17,310 nt of DNA, taken from contig JANQFD010000033.1 in assembly GCA_028278005.1 (NCBI GenBank), positions 1-17,310 of the forward strand. The letters are read 5' to 3'. Source of the DNA: Chlorobium sp. (GTDB taxonomy: Bacteria > Bacteroidota > Chlorobiia > Chlorobiales > Chlorobiaceae). This document shows, in pieces, positions 1-6,962 of this stretch (within the stretch, counting starts at the first letter, position 1; each line of letters starts with the position of its first letter). The translations under genes were made by a program, and so were the position numbers. Under the pieces are notes generated by a model. It had not been told where the DNA came from, searched no databases, and saw only the letters and a program-made list of their open reading frames with translations.

Positions 1-38
1 GAAAGAGCAAAAAGTGTTTTAACCTGAAATTCTTCAAT

Positions 39-1610
39 ATGTTACGTTTGCAGGCCCCTGTGGATCAGGATCTCCCGATGTTTTTATTGCTATCGGGAGC
101 ACTGGCGCTTTTTTTACTTCTTTTCGAGGGGCTGGTCAGAAAAACATCTATGAGGGGCTTTGTTCTCAGGAAAGTACTGCATTTGAGTCTGGGAGTACTG
201 TTGTTTTTCTTGCCGGTATTGTTTGTGACAAACTTTTATCCGGTTATGCTGGCCGTGATCTTCATGGCGTTTAACGCAGCGGCTGTTCGCTTCGGACTTC
301 TGCATGTACTGGACAGTAAAAATGATACAACGAGCCGCGGAGAGAATAACCCGACCAGTTACGGGCCTGTTTTGCTGCCGGCCGCTTTTATCCTGCTGTC
401 GTTGTTTCTCTGGGAGAGCCATGCATGGATTTTGCGTACTTCGGTAGTTGTTGCCGGTACTGCCGATGCTCTTGCAGCGCTTGTCGGAGGTTCTCTCGGC
501 AAGGTTCACATTGAAAACCTCACGAAAAGCAGGAAAACCATCGAGGGTTCTCTGACAATGTTTGTCGTTGGTTTTGTGATGCTTCTTGCCTGCCTCTTTT
601 TTTTCGATAGCAGTGCTCATTCTCTGCTGTCCGAGGCAGGGTGGTTTCAGATCGTGGCTTTTGTCCTGCTGCTTGCTTTAATCGCGACAGCAGTCGAAGC
701 GCTGCTTTCCTCAGGGTTTGACAATTTTTTTGTTCCTCTGGCAATTGCATATGTGCTGTATATCATCGCTATCGGTCAGGGCGGGCTTATGACGGGCTTT
801 CTTGTCGGAGGACTTTGCGCTCTGCTGCTTGCTGTGTTATCTGTCAAGGTGAAGTTTCTCGACAATAGCGGGGCGACGGCTACTTTTCTGCTGGGCACCA
901 CTATTTTCGGCATTGGGGGACTTGAATGGACCGTACCATTGCTCACCTTTTATCTGTTGTCTTCATTCTTGTCGAAGATGGGCAGAAAAAGAAAAGCCAA
1001 ATTCGATCTGGTATTCGAAAAAGGTTCCCAGCGTGACGCGGGTCAGGTCTATGCCAACGGGGGAATAGCATGGCTGGTCATGATTATTTATTCATTAACC
1101 GGCGATCAGGCTTATTTTTTTGCATATCTTGGAACTCTCGCCGCTGTTCAGTCCGATACCTGGGCAACAGAGATCGGTACCATGTGGCCCGACCCCAAGG
1201 CATGGCTTATCACGACAATGAAACCTGTGCCTGTAGGTACATCGGGAGGTGTATCATTTCCCGGTACATTTGGTGCATTTGCCGGTGCTCTTCTTATCTG
1301 TGCCAGCGCAATTCTGATGCAGGTTGACTGGCTGATCGACTACGGTATTCTGCAGTCGTTCCTGCTCATCGGTTTGTCAGGACTTTTCGCAAGCCTTGTT
1401 GACAGTTTTTTTGGTGCAACGATCCAGGCTCAGTATTATGATCCTGTGAGGGAAAAGGTGACTGAACGGACGCACAGTTACCGGAGCGACGGTACTGTGG
1501 TGAAAAACAAGCTTCTCAAGGGGTATCATTATATCAATAATGATATAGTCAACACCTTCTGCGCGCTTAGCGGCTGTGCCCTGGCATTTTTCTTTTCACA
1601 GAGCATGTGA
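39..1610 (+). CDS. Fused phytol/isoprenol kinase (VTE5/SEC59-like) and DUF92 phytyl-phosphate kinase (VTE6-like)
   Basis: A 523-residue integral membrane protein made almost entirely of hydrophobic segments, with two family signatures in tandem. The N-terminal part (about 1-230) resembles the dolichol kinase/phytol kinase family: around residues 140-170 it has GTADALAALVGG followed by the basic stretch KSRKTIEGS, the usual CTP-dependent lipid-kinase signature. The C-terminal part (about 260-500) is DUF92/TMEM19: LDNSGA, then KGSQRDAGQVYANGG, SDTWATEIG and VPVGTSGGVS. In plants and cyanobacteria VTE5 phosphorylates phytol and VTE6 phosphorylates phytyl phosphate to the diphosphate. I infer one protein doing both steps at the membrane, salvaging phytol- or farnesol-type alcohols for (bacterio)chlorophyll or quinones; the actual alcohol is unknown. 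No clear ribosome site is seen; ATG at 78 is an alternative start. tolQ follows after 35 bases. Confidence 0.85.
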   Translation: MLRLQAPVDQDLPMFLLLSGALALFLLLFEGLVRKTSMRGFVLRKVLHLSLGVLLFFLPVLFVTNFYPVMLAVIFMAFNAAAVRFGLLHVLDSKNDTTSRGENNPTSYGPVLLPAAFILLSLFLWESHAWILRTSVVVAGTADALAALVGGSLGKVHIENLTKSRKTIEGSLTMFVVGFVMLLACLFFFDSSAHSLLSEAGWFQIVAFVLLLALIATAVEALLSSGFDNFFVPLAIAYVLYIIAIGQGGLMTGFLVGGLCALLLAVLSVKVKFLDNSGATATFLLGTTIFGIGGLEWTVPLLTFYLLSSFLSKMGRKRKAKFDLVFEKGSQRDAGQVYANGGIAWLVMIIYSLTGDQAYFFAYLGTLAAVQSDTWATEIGTMWPDPKAWLITTMKPVPVGTSGGVSFPGTFGAFAGALLICASAILMQVDWLIDYGILQSFLLIGLSGLFASLVDSFFGATIQAQYYDPVREKVTERTHSYRSDGTVVKNKLLKGYHYINNDIVNTFCALSGCALAFFFSQSM

Positions 1611-1645
1611 TGGTATTACAGTGAACAAATAAATCCATTTTACCT

Positions 1646-2308
1646 ATGTTTACATCCAGGATCGGTTTTTTTTCTCTTCTCGCCGACACAGGACCGGTAG
1701 TGTTGTTTGTGCTTGCAGTTCTGCTTCTGTTTTCCGTGCTGTCATGGACTATCATCATCACGAAAGCGGCCTCGATAAAAAAGGCGTCATCGGATTCAAG
1801 AAGATTTCTGGATTACTTTTTCGACGTTTCAAATATTGACAAGGTTTTCGGAGAGACCGAGAATTACAGGAACGGTTCGATTGCAAGGGTTTTCAGGGCG
1901 GGATACATAGAGTACCGTGCGCTTGGTGACCTTAAAGATGTCCGGAAGAGTGAAGATCGTATAGCAAGGGCCATAAGGCGTGAAGCAAATGAGGAAACCA
2001 GAAGCCTTGCCCGGTATGTTCCGTTTCTCGCCACGGTTGGCAATACCGCTCCTTTCATAGGCCTTTTCGGGACAGTTTGGGGTATTATGAACTCGTTTTT
2101 AAGTATAGGAGTAACACAGTCCGCATCCCTTGCAACCGTTGCGCCGGGGATTGCAGAAGCACTTGTCGCTACCGCTGCAGGTCTTGCCGCTGCTATTCCT
2201 TCGGTTATCGCCTATAACTACTTTACCCAGCAGATCAATGCAATTGAAAGGGATATCGAGGATTTTTCCGGTGAATTTGTAAAATCGTTTGTCAATGAAC
2301 TCAGGTAA
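1646..2308 (+). CDS. tolQ: TolQ/ExbB-type proton channel subunit
   Basis: A 220-residue MotA/TolQ/ExbB family inner-membrane protein. It has an N-terminal membrane segment (about 13-36), a cytoplasmic stretch rich in charged residues (about 40-125), and two further membrane segments. The family signature VPFLATVGNTAPFIGLFGTV at about 128-147 and the small-residue-rich last helix (EALVATAAGLAAAIPSVIAY) are clear. With TolR it forms the proton-driven motor that energises TolA across the periplasm for outer-membrane constriction at division. Its end overlaps the next gene by 14 bases, so translation of the two is probably coupled. The downstream TolA, TolB, Pal and CpoB genes identify it as TolQ rather than ExbB. 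Confidence 0.93.
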   Translation: MFTSRIGFFSLLADTGPVVLFVLAVLLLFSVLSWTIIITKAASIKKASSDSRRFLDYFFDVSNIDKVFGETENYRNGSIARVFRAGYIEYRALGDLKDVRKSEDRIARAIRREANEETRSLARYVPFLATVGNTAPFIGLFGTVWGIMNSFLSIGVTQSASLATVAPGIAEALVATAAGLAAAIPSVIAYNYFTQQINAIERDIEDFSGEFVKSFVNELR

Positions 2309-2759
2309 CGGTTCGGGCAGAACAGGCAGAGGTCAGAGCAGGCTGTTAAGCGAGATAAATGTGACCCCGTTTGTCGATGTCATGCTTGTCCTGCTGATTA
2401 TTTTCATGGTTACGGCTCCAATGATGATACACGGGATAAAGGTGCAGGTACCGGAGACATCGCATGAAAAAATCGATGTGGAGCCTGAAGCTCTGATCAT
2501 AGGCATAGATGAAAACAGGCAGGTTTTCATCAATAAATACCAGCTTGCGCCGGAAGAACTGAAAGAACGTCTGCCTCAGATTGTCGATATAAAGGCAAGC
2601 GGGGAGATTTATCTGAAAGCCGACAAGTCGCTGCCTTACGGTTTTGTGATGTTCGTTATGTCTCAGATCAGGGAGGCGGGGATCGAAAAAATTGGAATGG
2701 TTACAGAGCCGGGGTCTTTTTCCGCGGGTGATGCCATAAACCGGGATGCGTATGAATAG
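2295..2759 (+). CDS. tolR: TolR/ExbD-type motor subunit
   Basis: A 154-residue ExbD/TolR family protein: short Gly/Ser/Arg-rich cytoplasmic N-terminus, one membrane helix, periplasmic domain. The signature LLSEINVTPFVDVMLVLLII spans about residues 17-36. Asp28 in PFVD corresponds to the proton-conducting aspartate of TolR. The periplasmic part contains the typical ExbD stretch IYLKADKSLPYGFVMFVMSQ. The frame is open from a TTG at 2289, but ATG at 2295 is the more plausible start. It overlaps tolQ by 14 bases, and its end overlaps the tolA-like gene by 14 bases, a tight operon arrangement. Confidence 0.93.
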   Translation: MNSGNGSGRTGRGQSRLLSEINVTPFVDVMLVLLIIFMVTAPMMIHGIKVQVPETSHEKIDVEPEALIIGIDENRQVFINKYQLAPEELKERLPQIVDIKASGEIYLKADKSLPYGFVMFVMSQIREAGIEKIGMVTEPGSFSAGDAINRDAYE

Positions 2760-3591
2760 ACCTGACGAGCGGAACAAGCAGAATCGTCTTTTTTTTTCAG
2801 CTTTTGCCCTGTCTGTTCTTCTGCATGTGCTGATTCTTGCCGGGGGTTTGTATCTGCAGTATCTGTCAACAGTAAAACGTCCCCGGCTGAAAACAGTCGA
2901 TGTGACCCTTGTGACATTGCCGGGGCCGGGTTCACCTTCCATATCCCGGATGCCTTCAGTAGAACCGCCCCTGCCGGAAACACCGGAATTGCCGCCCGAT
3001 CCGGAGCCCGAACCTGAACCCAGGAAGCCGGAAAAACCTGCGGTGGCGGTTGAGCCGGAAAAGCCCATAAAACAGGTTCCGAAAAAAAAACCGGTTGAAA
3101 AACCAAAGCCAAAAAAACCGGTAAAGAAAAAGCTGCAGGAGCTGGAGAAGAAAGTAAAGCAGGATCAGCCAAGTGAGTTCGAGCGCACACTTGCCCGTCT
3201 GGAGCGGAAGGTTCAACAAGGTCCTCCTTCCGATCTATACAAGCGAACCGGCCCAGGAGGGATCGGCAGGGGAGAAGGCGCTTACGGGGCTCCGATGAGC
3301 CCCTATGAAAGATATCTTTCGAAAATAGCCATGATCATTCAGCGGCACTGGTCGTTTACCCCTCACCTGATCAGGGAAAAGGGGGGTATCGAAGCGTATG
3401 TCGCACTGACGGTTCAGCCGGGCGGAACGGTGAGTGATATTACGTTTGACCGGAATTCCTCGAGCAGATATTTCGATGATACGGTGTTGAAAGCAATTGA
3501 AAAAGCATCGCCTTTCCCTCCCGTGCCCGGCGAGGTGAGCGGAACCGCATTGCGAATCGGTCTTGTATTCACGCCAAAGGGAATAGAGTAA
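2746..3591 (+). CDS. tolA: TolA/TonB-family energy transducer
   Basis: A 281-residue protein with the three-part build of TolA/TonB proteins. Residues about 16-38 form a single N-terminal membrane anchor (FFSAFALSVLLHVLILAGG). Residues about 60-160 form a periplasm-spanning region rich in Pro, Glu and Lys with PE/PK repeats (PEPEPEPRKPEK, KKKPVEKPKPKKPVKKK), followed by a charged, probably helical segment. The C-terminal domain (about 185-281) is TonB_C-like: YERYLSKIAMIIQRHW, then VQPGGTVSDITF and KASPFPPVP. Its position after tolQ-tolR and before tolB-pal makes it the TolA of this system, linking the motor to Pal/TolB. The C-terminus looks closer to TonB_C than to E. coli TolA. ATG at 2752 is an alternative start. 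Confidence 0.88.
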   Translation: MRMNRPDERNKQNRLFFSAFALSVLLHVLILAGGLYLQYLSTVKRPRLKTVDVTLVTLPGPGSPSISRMPSVEPPLPETPELPPDPEPEPEPRKPEKPAVAVEPEKPIKQVPKKKPVEKPKPKKPVKKKLQELEKKVKQDQPSEFERTLARLERKVQQGPPSDLYKRTGPGGIGRGEGAYGAPMSPYERYLSKIAMIIQRHWSFTPHLIREKGGIEAYVALTVQPGGTVSDITFDRNSSSRYFDDTVLKAIEKASPFPPVPGEVSGTALRIGLVFTPKGIE

Positions 3592-3719
3592 GATGGAAAG
3601 GCATGTGTAAGGCTTGTAAATTACGTTTCGAGTTTACTATTTTTACCCCGACGGGTGGTTTGGATCTGCTGTTTGGATATTGGGTTGACGAGATGATAGA
3701 CAGGTAGTGTTTTTGGCGT

Positions 3720-3728
3720 TGGTATAAC
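3720..3728 (+). promoter_or_regulatory. Possible extended -10 promoter element before tolB
   Basis: The 152-base gap between the tolA-like gene and tolB contains TGGTATAAC, an extended -10 form (TGn followed by TATAAC), 15 bases before the tolB ATG. There is no convincing -35 box at the right distance; a TTGACG at 3685-3690 is too far away. tolB could have its own weak promoter here. Sequence likeness only. Confidence 0.25.
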
Positions 3729-3743
3729 TTATTTCATTTTGCT

Positions 3744-5066
3744 ATGAAACTCCCGCTTCTTGCCTTTTCAAGGCTCGCAGTTATTCTCTTCTGGTTTGTT
3801 GCTTGTTGTCCATCTGCGCTTTTTGCCGAGCAGGTAAAAGAATACATAAAAATAACAAAAGCAGGGGCGGACAGGATACCTCTGGTAGTAAAGCCCATTG
3901 ACGTCAGAAAAAGCAAAAACGCCCGGTATGCAACCGGACTCGATGCCGTGATCAACAGGGGCGTTGATTTTACAGGGCTTTTTGCACGCATCAAGTCTCC
4001 TCTGAATGTCATAGCGGGTGGTGACGTTTACAGGGTCGGTGAGAGGAAAATTAATTTTGCGGCTCTGAGTTCCGTGGGGGCCGAGGTTTATGCAGGGGGT
4101 GTGCTGGAGAGAAAAGGCAGGATGCTCAAAATGGATATGGAAGTTTATGATGCTCTCACGGGCAGACTTCTCATGAGAAAGCTCTATGAGGGTGACCGGG
4201 ACGATTTACGGACGCTCGGGCACAAGTTTTGTGACGATCTGGTGCGATTGTTTACCGGGAAGCCCTCTATTTTCGGGAGCAAAATTGCTTACGTAACAAA
4301 GACCGGCGGTAAAAAGGAAATATACCTTGCCGACTTTGACGGATACGGCGCAAGACAGGTGACGAATACAAGAAGCATAGCGCTTACACCTGCCCTTTCT
4401 TCAGACGGGCATCTCGCCTATCTGACATATACCGGGGGGAAGCCGGATCTGCATATCAAAAATCTTTCAAGTCAGAAAATTGTATCCGTCAGAAAAAAAG
4501 GGGTGAAAATTGATCCTTCATGGAGAGGCGGTTCAGACGAACTTGCCACCACGTTCTCGTTCGACGGCAATCAGGAGCTCTACCTGGTCAAAAAAAGCGG
4601 AGCTGTATCCCGGCGTCTGACAAGACACGGGGGTATTGATGTATCTCCTACATTTTCCCCTGACGGCAGAAAGATGGCCTTCGTGTCATCGAGGCACGGT
4701 AATCCTCAGATATTTATTCGGGATCTCAATTCAGGATCGTTGAAGCGCCTGACATTCAGCGGAAAATACAATACACAGCCATCCTGGTCCCCTGTTGGTG
4801 ATAAAATTGCGTTTACGACTATGCAAAAGAATGGGGAAATCAATATATTTACAGTAAATGTAGACGGAACAGGGTTGAAGCAGCTAACCTACGGGGCGCG
4901 TCATAATGAAGCGCCAAGCTGGTCTCCTGATGGAACCATGATTGTATTCAGTTCCAACAGGAGGGGTGTCAGAAAGCTTTATGTAATGAATGCTGATGGC
5001 CGAAACCAGAGGAGTCTTAAACTGGCAGGTGAGCAAATGCAGCCCTGCTGGTCTTCATTTCGATGA
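3744..5066 (+). CDS. tolB: TolB periplasmic beta-propeller protein
   Basis: A 440-residue protein of normal TolB length. Residues 1-28 form a Sec signal peptide ending in SALFA. An N-terminal alpha/beta domain (about 30-160) comes next, then a C-terminal beta-propeller with repeated PD40/WD40-like blades: GGIDVSPTFSPDGRKMAFVS, QPSWSPVGDKIAFTT and APSWSPDGTMIVFSSN are successive examples. TolB binds Pal and TolA in the periplasm and helps control Pal distribution during envelope constriction. It lies 152 bases after the tolA-like gene and 33 bases before a small lipoprotein gene. Confidence 0.95.
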   Translation: MKLPLLAFSRLAVILFWFVACCPSALFAEQVKEYIKITKAGADRIPLVVKPIDVRKSKNARYATGLDAVINRGVDFTGLFARIKSPLNVIAGGDVYRVGERKINFAALSSVGAEVYAGGVLERKGRMLKMDMEVYDALTGRLLMRKLYEGDRDDLRTLGHKFCDDLVRLFTGKPSIFGSKIAYVTKTGGKKEIYLADFDGYGARQVTNTRSIALTPALSSDGHLAYLTYTGGKPDLHIKNLSSQKIVSVRKKGVKIDPSWRGGSDELATTFSFDGNQELYLVKKSGAVSRRLTRHGGIDVSPTFSPDGRKMAFVSSRHGNPQIFIRDLNSGSLKRLTFSGKYNTQPSWSPVGDKIAFTTMQKNGEINIFTVNVDGTGLKQLTYGARHNEAPSWSPDGTMIVFSSNRRGVRKLYVMNADGRNQRSLKLAGEQMQPCWSSFR

Positions 5067-5099
5067 ACACAGTTCCTACTAACCTAAATAATAAGCACC

Positions 5100-5267
5100 A
5101 TGAAATCTATCAAAACCTTGTTGAAAGTGCTTCTTATTCCATCCATGCTGTTTGTTATCGGCTGCGGATGTTGTGAAGAAGCAGTTGCACCACCACCGCC
5201 TCCTCCTGTAGAGCCTGAGCCGGTAGAGGTTCCAGAACCGGTACCGCCACAGCCCGCGAGAGGATAG
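5100..5267 (+). CDS. Small Pro/Glu-rich lipoprotein, 55 residues
   Basis: A short ORF in the tolB-pal gap starting at ATG 5100. The N-terminus MKSIKTLLKVLLIPSMLFVI is a lipoprotein signal peptide, and FVIGC gives a good lipobox with the lipidated Cys at residue 22. The mature part is about 34 residues: CGCCEEAVA, a run of six prolines, and alternating Pro-Glu-Val pairs. It resembles a short spacer anchored in the outer or inner membrane. I do not recognise a family. The signal peptide, lipobox and operon position support a real gene; length and low complexity limit certainty. A role in Tol-Pal or peptidoglycan spacing is inference from position only. Confidence 0.65.
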   Translation: MKSIKTLLKVLLIPSMLFVIGCGCCEEAVAPPPPPPVEPEPVEVPEPVPPQPARG

Positions 5268-5285
5268 AGGTTCTGTTTGTCCTCG

Positions 5286-5327
5286 CGTTATGCCGCAGTG
5301 TATGGCTGTTCAGGCTGCGGCATAACG
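5286..5327 (+). terminator. Perfect 13-bp stem-loop after the small lipoprotein gene
   Basis: CGTTATGCCGCAG (5286-5298) is the exact reverse complement of 5315-5327, with a 16-base loop. It begins 19 bases after the lipoprotein stop codon. No T-run follows, so it may be a 3' stabilising or processing hairpin rather than a true Rho-independent terminator. Confidence 0.5.
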
Positions 5328-5361
5328 GCTTTGGTTTCCCGAAAAGGAGTGAGATAACTGC

Positions 5362-5430
5362 ATGAAAGTGCTTGTTAAAGAGTGTTTTATCTATGCATGT
5401 TGTGTCTCTGCAGTCTGCGTGCTTTATTGA
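5362..5430 (+). CDS. Possible 22-residue leader ORF upstream of pal
   Basis: ATG at 5362 follows an AGGAG sequence (5345-5349) at a rather long 12-base spacing and opens a 22-codon frame ending at TGA 5428-5430. The peptide begins MKVLVKECFIYACC and is mostly hydrophobic with several Cys. No family is recognised. It lies between two hairpins in the 299-base stretch before pal, so it could be a leader peptide, a tiny membrane peptide, or chance. Apart from this ORF and the two hairpins I see nothing else in 5268-5566. Confidence 0.2.
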   Translation: MKVLVKECFIYACCVSAVCVLY

Positions 5431-5512
5431 TTCGTGACGAACACGGATTGCGGGTGCGCCAGAATAGATGTGGCCGCTTATTACAATGTCTTGCTTTGAG
5501 TGATATCGCAGT

Positions 5513-5540
5513 GCAAACAGTACCATGTTTGCCTTTTTTT
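5513..5540 (+). terminator. Rho-independent terminator or attenuator just before pal
   Basis: GCAAACA (5513-5519) pairs with TGTTTGC (5526-5532) around a 6-base loop, followed by C and seven T (5534-5540). This is the shape of an intrinsic terminator with a fairly weak stem (3 G-C pairs). It stands only 27 bases before the pal start codon, so pal would need read-through or a promoter inside it; a leaky terminator or attenuator is possible. Confidence 0.5.
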
Positions 5541-5566
5541 GTCAGTGAAACAAATAAACAGAAACC

Positions 5567-6049
5567 ATGAAAAAACTATTCACGTTATGTTTTGTTATCG
5601 CCGCGGTTGCGGTTTCCGGATGCGCTTCGAAGTCCAGTGAGACGGCTGTCGGCACACAAGATGGGCTGCATGACAGCGCTGCAGGTAGTGCCCAGGCAGC
5701 TTTACTCGAAGAAGCCCGCAGGATTGTAAAAGATGTGTTTTTTGCATTTGACAGCTCGGAACTCGATCAGACCGCAGTTACCCATCTGAAAAACAATGCT
5801 GCGTGGCTGGTTGATCACGAAACCGTTACGGTATTGATTGAAGGACACTGTGACGAACGCGGAACCGATGAGTATAATATGGCGCTTGGTGAAAGACGTG
5901 CCAATGTGACAAAAAGTTTTCTGCAAAAAGCAGGAGTTGCACCCTCACGGATGGAAACGGTCAGTTTCGGTGAGGAGCGTCCATTCGATCCGGGCCATAA
6001 CGAAGCGGCCTGGGCCAAGAACAGGCGTGCGCACTTTGTGTTCAGGTAA
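5567..6049 (+). CDS. pal: Pal, peptidoglycan-associated lipoprotein
   Basis: A 160-residue outer-membrane lipoprotein. The signal peptide ends in a lipobox (VSGC, Cys at residue 19). A short linker rich in Ala and Ser follows, then an OmpA-like peptidoglycan-binding domain (about 50-160). The domain shows FFAFDSSELD, VLIEGHCDERGTDEYNMALG, ERRANVTKSFL and SFGEERP, including the Asp and Arg expected to bind meso-diaminopimelate. Pal anchors the outer membrane to the cell wall and is moved by TolB/TolA. It follows the lipoprotein and two hairpins, and precedes cpoB by 66 bases. Confidence 0.95.
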   Translation: MKKLFTLCFVIAAVAVSGCASKSSETAVGTQDGLHDSAAGSAQAALLEEARRIVKDVFFAFDSSELDQTAVTHLKNNAAWLVDHETVTVLIEGHCDERGTDEYNMALGERRANVTKSFLQKAGVAPSRMETVSFGEERPFDPGHNEAAWAKNRRAHFVFR

Positions 6050-6062
6050 ATTTTTAGCCATC

Positions 6063-6105
6063 CGGAACACAGTTGTTTGTCTCAAGGGGCAGACACTGTG
6101 TTCCG
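6063..6105 (+). other. Intercistronic stem-loop between pal and cpoB
   Basis: CGGAACACAGT (6063-6073) is perfectly complementary to 6095-6105. An inner stem GTCT (6079-6082) with AGAC (6091-6094) extends the hairpin. It fills most of the 66-base gap between pal and cpoB and ends 10 bases before the cpoB start. No T-run follows. Likely a stabilising, processing or partial-termination element that lowers cpoB relative to pal. Confidence 0.5.
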
Positions 6106-6115
6106 ATGAACGGTT

Positions 6116-6934
6116 ATGATGACGATGAAACAGACCATCCGAACGATTATGTTCTGCCTGGCCACAGCTTTGGTGGCCGGATGTGCTTCTAAAACCGACC
6201 TGTATATGCTGCAGGATGATGTTAAGGAACTGAAACAACAGACGCAGCGAACCGGAGGAGAATCGGCCGAAGTGTATTCCGAGGTCGAGAAACTTCGTGA
6301 AGAGATCGCCCGGCTGCAGGGAACGATCGAGGAGTTGAGAAACGAAATGGCTGCATCCGAAAAGAGCAGTCAGACGGCAGGTGAACAAGCCGCTGGTCCG
6401 GTAGAAGGCCAGGCTGATCAGGTTCTTGAGAAAGTGACCCTTCCCGAGGAAAAAGAAGCAGTTCCGGCAGACACAACAATGAGTGACACGACAGCGGTTG
6501 CAGCTCCGCTTGCTGCGGTCATGGAGCCTGAAGCAAAGCCTGCCCCGCCGCCTTCATCGGAGGGCCCGGTAGATGAAGAAGGGCTTTACAGCGCCGGTAA
6601 GAAATATTTTGAAAATTATAACTATCCTGCTGCAAGGAAAGAGCTGGCCCTGCTGCTCGAGAATTATCCATCTTCAGGATATGCCGATGACGCGCAATAT
6701 TATATCGCTGAAACATATTACAATGAGAAGTGGTATGAAAAGGCAATTCTGGAGTACCAGCTTGTCATAGAAAAATACCCCAAAGGAGACAAACGTCCCG
6801 CGGCATACTTCAAACAGGGACTGGCTTTTGAAAATATTGGTGATTCCACCAATGCAAAGGTCCGCTACAAGGAACTAATCCAGCTTTATCCCGGTTCAAA
6901 TGAAGCAAAGATTGTCGGTCGGAAGCTTCAGTAA
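6116..6934 (+). CDS. cpoB: CpoB/YbgF-type Tol-Pal coordinator, lipoprotein form
   Basis: A 272-residue protein. The N-terminus is a signal peptide ending LVAGC, a good lipobox, so this homologue is probably lipidated, unlike the soluble E. coli protein. Residues about 28-85 form a charged coiled coil (trimerisation region in the family), residues about 100-150 an Ala/Pro/Glu-rich linker, and about 153-272 a TPR-like domain with the pattern LYSAGKKYFENYNYPAARKE, then YPSSGYADDAQYYIAETYY. CpoB links Tol-Pal constriction to septal peptidoglycan synthesis. Start codons at 6116, 6119 and 6125 are all possible. Confidence 0.88.
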   Translation: MMTMKQTIRTIMFCLATALVAGCASKTDLYMLQDDVKELKQQTQRTGGESAEVYSEVEKLREEIARLQGTIEELRNEMAASEKSSQTAGEQAAGPVEGQADQVLEKVTLPEEKEAVPADTTMSDTTAVAAPLAAVMEPEAKPAPPPSSEGPVDEEGLYSAGKKYFENYNYPAARKELALLLENYPSSGYADDAQYYIAETYYNEKWYEKAILEYQLVIEKYPKGDKRPAAYFKQGLAFENIGDSTNAKVRYKELIQLYPGSNEAKIVGRKLQ

Positions 6935-6962
6935 ACAGATGGTTACAACTCATTCTCCTGCA

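Noticed and set aside
1..38. Possible end of an upstream gene at the left edge
   Set aside because: Two frames end within the first 27 bases, but the visible piece is too short to assign to any gene.
2346..3068. 240-codon minus-strand open frame across tolR and the tolA-like gene
   Set aside because: Its Gly/Ser-rich stretch is just the antisense of the TolA Pro/Glu/Lys repeats.
5431..5441. Short palindrome TTCGTGACGAA before pal
   Set aside because: Eleven bases only, no second copy nearby and no known regulator match.
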